Source: an uncultured Desulfobulbaceae bacterium (GTDB taxonomy: Bacteria > Desulfobacterota > Desulfobulbia > Desulfobulbales > Desulfobulbaceae). From it: a stretch of 7,409 bases of DNA. Every line of letters starts with the position of its first letter. Within the stretch, counting starts at the first letter, position 1. Of the stretch, positions 5,270 to 7,409 are shown in pieces. The translations under genes were made by a program, and so were the position numbers. The stretch is taken from positions 1-7,409 of the forward strand of contig CAMYOP010000137.1 in NCBI GenBank assembly GCA_947260045.1, read 5' to 3'. The notes under the pieces are model-generated. The model made no database searches. It worked only from the letters and a program-made list of their open reading frames with translations, and was not told the origin of the DNA.

Positions 5270-6031
5270 TCATTCCTGCCCATAGGTATTGCCTGGAGGG
5301 AATATCTCCGCGGCTTTTTTCACTTTCCCGTCAAGTCTGAAATCGATAAAGCTTTTAAGCTTAGGCATCATATCATCGACATACTGACCGATTTCATCTT
5401 CTTTTGCGTTGGTAAGAGTCTGAGAAAACAAGCATTTCCGCTCACCTCCTCCTGTTGAAGGAAGCCCAAAGTCTTCAAGCACATGCCTGGTGACAGTCTT
5501 ATCGTCAAATTCGTTATACACAGGGAAAGTTGTTGCGATACCAAACGAACTCGACAAATCTGCCATTTTTTCCATAAATATTGGTGTTTGCTCTGGATAA
5601 TAACTCTGCTTTTTTGTGTAACCAGTAGTAAGCATTGGCACAAAATTTTCAACACAGTAGATGATTGCTCTGGTATGCATTGCCAGCTTACACGCTACAC
5701 ATACCAGATTTTTACCATTATATTTTGGCATAAGAATTTCATAGGTATCAAGCCATAAGCCTTGAAACAATCTCCCCATGTCAAGTTCAAGGTAGAAGGA
5801 ATCAACAAGTTTTTCTTTTTCACTTGCTCTTTTGGCAAGTATCTTCCTGGCTACATGGTATCGCTCTTTAGGGAAATCATGAAACCTGGACATTCCGTTG
5901 AGCATATGGAGTAAATGGATGGAGCGGGGACGCATTAGGTCTTGCAAATGCCCTGCTGTCAGAAGCCCATAGAGAGCAAGAGAGTCAGTGCCTCCTGAAA
6001 AAAGGATGGCGAAATCCTGTTCATTGGCCAT
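5270..6031 (-). CDS. PP-loop ATPase, QueC-like
   Basis: A 253-residue member of the PP-loop (N-type ATP pyrophosphatase) superfamily, which adenylates a substrate before amidation or sulfur transfer. SGGTDS (12-17) is the PP-loop. YYPEQTPIFMEKM (144-156) recalls the YPDCRPxF segment of QueC (7-cyano-7-deazaguanine synthase). The QueC C-terminal four-cysteine zinc site is missing: the corresponding GGGERKC has only Cys200. Instead there is a CVAC pair at 111-114, and the C-x2-C-x85-C spacing resembles the [4Fe-4S]-bearing thiolation enzymes TtcA and NcsA. It may therefore be a divergent QueC-like ligase or a sulfur-transfer enzyme. The ATG at 6031 is preferred over an upstream in-frame start at 6079, because AGGAGG lies 6 bases before it. 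That start overlaps the end of the reductase gene by 11 bases. Confidence 0.85.
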   Translation of the reverse strand: MANEQDFAILFSGGTDSLALYGLLTAGHLQDLMRPRSIHLLHMLNGMSRFHDFPKERYHVARKILAKRASEKEKLVDSFYLELDMGRLFQGLWLDTYEILMPKYNGKNLVCVACKLAMHTRAIIYCVENFVPMLTTGYTKKQSYYPEQTPIFMEKMADLSSSFGIATTFPVYNEFDDKTVTRHVLEDFGLPSTGGGERKCLFSQTLTNAKEDEIGQYVDDMMPKLKSFIDFRLDGKVKKAAEIFPPGNTYGQE

Positions 6032-6677
6032 TTTGGTCCTCCTGGTAAATAACGCGGTAGTGCAAAAATATTTCGCCATAGCTACCGTGGCGATGAGACA
6101 ATAACTCTAAAGAAATACAAGGGTTGCCAAGAGAAAAGGGACCTGACACCAAGCCAGCGCCATTTTGGTCGCCTGAAATCTTTGGCAGCAGAGTCAAGTA
6201 AATTTCATCGACAATATTTTCTCGTAAAGCGTGGTAATTAAGCTGTCCGCCTCCTTCAACCAACACTGACCTCACTCCCCTACTGTCTAAATAATCAAGT
6301 GCACCTCTAAATTGTAAGGCTCCATCCTGCATCTGCAAGGCAACAAGTTCGACCTGGCCATTTACTTTTTCCGCCAAGTTATCTTTTTGCTGCTGACTTG
6401 TGAAAATTATTGGCGCAGGACCATCTTTATAAATCTTTTTACCTTTAAGAGGTACCCTGCCACTTGCAGTAAGAAAAGCTCGTAGGCGATTTTCTGGTAA
6501 ACGACCATTGCTTCCACGCATCTCCGGGTCATTTAGTCGCAGGGTTGCAGCACCCATAAGACTTGCGCCAGTATCATCTCGCAGTCTTTCCAAATGAACC
6601 CTGTCTTCTTTACTTCCAGTGATTGAAGGCCCTATGCGACCACATATTGTTGACGCTGCTACCATAATAACTTTCAT
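6021..6677 (-). CDS. RibD C-terminal-domain (DHFR-fold) reductase
   Basis: A 218-residue stand-alone RibD_C domain. The family uses NAD(P)H to reduce ribosylaminopyrimidines in riboflavin synthesis, and related DHFR-fold proteins reduce pterins. Motifs seen are LRDDTGASLMGAATLRLNDPEMR spread over 32-54, and VLVEGGGQLN (138-147), the nucleotide-binding VEGG segment. At the usual MSxDGKI position the protein reads STICGRIG (9-16), with Cys12 in place of the common Asp. No deaminase domain is present, unlike in bifunctional RibD. It is the first gene of the four-gene operon, and its last codons contain the ribosome site of the next gene. The ATG at 6677 fits the family's N-terminus but has no clear Shine-Dalgarno sequence. 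Given its partners, a pteridine or pyrimidine substrate other than the riboflavin intermediate is plausible. Confidence 0.87.
   Translation of the reverse strand: MKVIMVAASTICGRIGPSITGSKEDRVHLERLRDDTGASLMGAATLRLNDPEMRGSNGRLPENRLRAFLTASGRVPLKGKKIYKDGPAPIIFTSQQQKDNLAEKVNGQVELVALQMQDGALQFRGALDYLDSRGVRSVLVEGGGQLNYHALRENIVDEIYLTLLPKISGDQNGAGLVSGPFSLGNPCISLELLSHRHGSYGEIFLHYRVIYQEDQNGQ
6029..6045 (-). promoter_or_regulatory. Ribosome site of the PP-loop gene inside the reductase gene
   Basis: Minus-strand AGGAGGACCAAAATG overlaps the final codons of the reductase. It decides the PP-loop start at 6031 and makes translational coupling of the two genes likely, because the reductase stop (6021-6023) lies just downstream of the new start. 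Confidence 0.7.
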
Positions 6678-6900
6678 AATATATCAAAATAATGGATTGT
6701 GTGGGAATAATTATTACAAGGCGAACAATACCGCACATCCTGATAATTTATATTTTTAACTTTTACAGGAGATATTACACTTTTTCCCTGGGTTAAAAAT
6801 AGGTTTTAGCTTAAATAATTACATTGAAGCTCGCACCGGCTGAGATTCACTCACTTGGTCAGTGGAAAGCTCAATAAAAAAATCCCAACGAGCGCTCATC
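6678..6900. other. Divergent intergenic region, operon and AsmA gene promoters
   Basis: These 223 AT-rich bases separate the minus-strand operon from the plus-strand AsmA-type gene and must contain both promoters. No pair of elements stands out with good spacing on either strand. An AGGAG at about 6769-6773 is not followed by a usable start codon. GAGCGCTC at 6890-6897 is an 8-base palindrome just before the chosen start of the AsmA-type gene. No gene, RNA or riboswitch was recognised. Confidence 0.45.
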
Positions 6901-7409
6901 TTGACTCAAAAAAATCCAAAAAAAATCTCCAAATTGCTTACCGCATTCTCTGTAGCACTCCTGCTATCAGGACTGTTCTTTCTTCTGATCATTCCTCTTC
7001 TCATCCAATCAGAAGGTGTAAGGAAAAGAGTAAATGACGAGCTTTCTCAAATTACTGGGAGCACCTTCACTCTTGAAAAACTTGATATTTCTTTATTGCC
7101 AAAACCTCATATTGTCATTTCCGGCGGTAGTATGCAAAAGGAAGAATATGAAGGCAGCTGGAATCAGCTTCAAATTTATCCAGATATTATAGCATTGCTA
7201 TCAGGCAAGGTTGAACTTTTTAGTGTTTCGGTTATTGATCCTAAAATTATAGTTACGACAAGCAGGGACATCTCCCCAGAAAAAGATCCCTTTTCGTCTA
7301 TTGGTCAGGTACAAAAAAAGTTTCTCGAAAACCTGAAAGTGCTCCCAGCAAAAAAAGTTATTATAAATCGTGGTGAATTTCTTCTCCAAGAAAACAAGAG
7401 ACAGATCAT
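6901..7409 (+). CDS. AsmA-family membrane-anchored protein, N-terminal part
   Basis: The frame is open to the window edge (169 codons plus two bases). It begins with a Lys-rich stretch and one hydrophobic segment (about residues 13-32, containing VALLLSGLFFLLIIPLLI), followed by IQSEGVRKRVNDELSQITGS and LDISLLPKPHIVISGGSM. This is the opening of AsmA proteins: an inner-membrane anchor followed by a large periplasmic repeat domain linked to lipid transport or outer-membrane assembly. The start is uncertain. No ATG is available in frame before the membrane segment; TTG at 6901 gives a normal anchor, while GTG at 6862 would add 13 residues. Neither has a good ribosome site, and an in-frame TGA lies at 6841-6843. 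It is divergent from the operon and probably unrelated to it. Confidence 0.75.
   Translation, partial: MTQKNPKKISKLLTAFSVALLLSGLFFLLIIPLLIQSEGVRKRVNDELSQITGSTFTLEKLDISLLPKPHIVISGGSMQKEEYEGSWNQLQIYPDIIALLSGKVELFSVSVIDPKIIVTTSRDISPEKDPFSSIGQVQKKFLENLKVLPAKKVIINRGEFLLQENKRQI

Noticed and set aside
5368..5655. Overlapping frames inside the PP-loop gene on both strands
   Set aside because: Shadows of the real gene; no ribosome sites or protein-family features.
6032..6079. Longer start at 6079 for the PP-loop gene
   Set aside because: Adds 16 residues with no family support and ignores the AGGAGG before the ATG at 6031.

Overview
The window reads as chromosomal DNA of a moderately AT-rich Gram-negative bacterium. 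A sulfate-reducing or related Desulfobacterota member (Desulfobulbales-like) fits best. That assignment is an inference from three things: an aspartate kinase gene directly upstream of a citramalate synthase gene (as I recall for Geobacter and other former deltaproteobacteria), an AsmA-type envelope gene, and the overall flavour of the proteins. No rRNA, tRNA, CRISPR array or complete mobile element was found.

Left block (1-2407, minus strand): lysC (aspartate kinase) followed by cimA (citramalate synthase, cut off by the left edge). Together they supply the aspartate-family amino acids and the threonine-independent route to isoleucine. lysC carries an excellent internal ribosome site that would produce a separate ACT-domain regulatory subunit. 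The 160-base lysC-cimA gap holds three dyads and a short open frame rich in Ile/Leu/Val codons. The region upstream of lysC (2408-2679) holds a strong hairpin and a repeated AAACGAAT motif.

Middle (2680-3530): a lone 90-residue gene resembling small phage-encoded proteins, then about 580 bases without a convincing gene. This stretch is very AT-rich in its second half and contains a perfect 16-base dyad.

Right block (3531-6677, minus strand): a compact four-gene operon, in transcription order a RibD-C-domain (DHFR-fold) reductase, a PP-loop ATPase with QueC-like motifs, a family 2 glycosyltransferase and a GTP cyclohydrolase of the FolE2/MptA family. The genes overlap or nearly touch (11-base overlap, 24-base gap, 55-base overlap). 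GTP cyclohydrolase, QueC-like ATPase and pteridine-type reductase suggest a GTP-derived pterin or 7-deazapurine metabolite, and the glycosyltransferase suggests it may be glycosylated. This is the most interesting part of the window; the product is unknown.

Right edge (about 6901-7409, plus strand): the start of a divergently transcribed AsmA-family membrane-anchored protein. The 223-base gap between it and the operon should hold both promoters.
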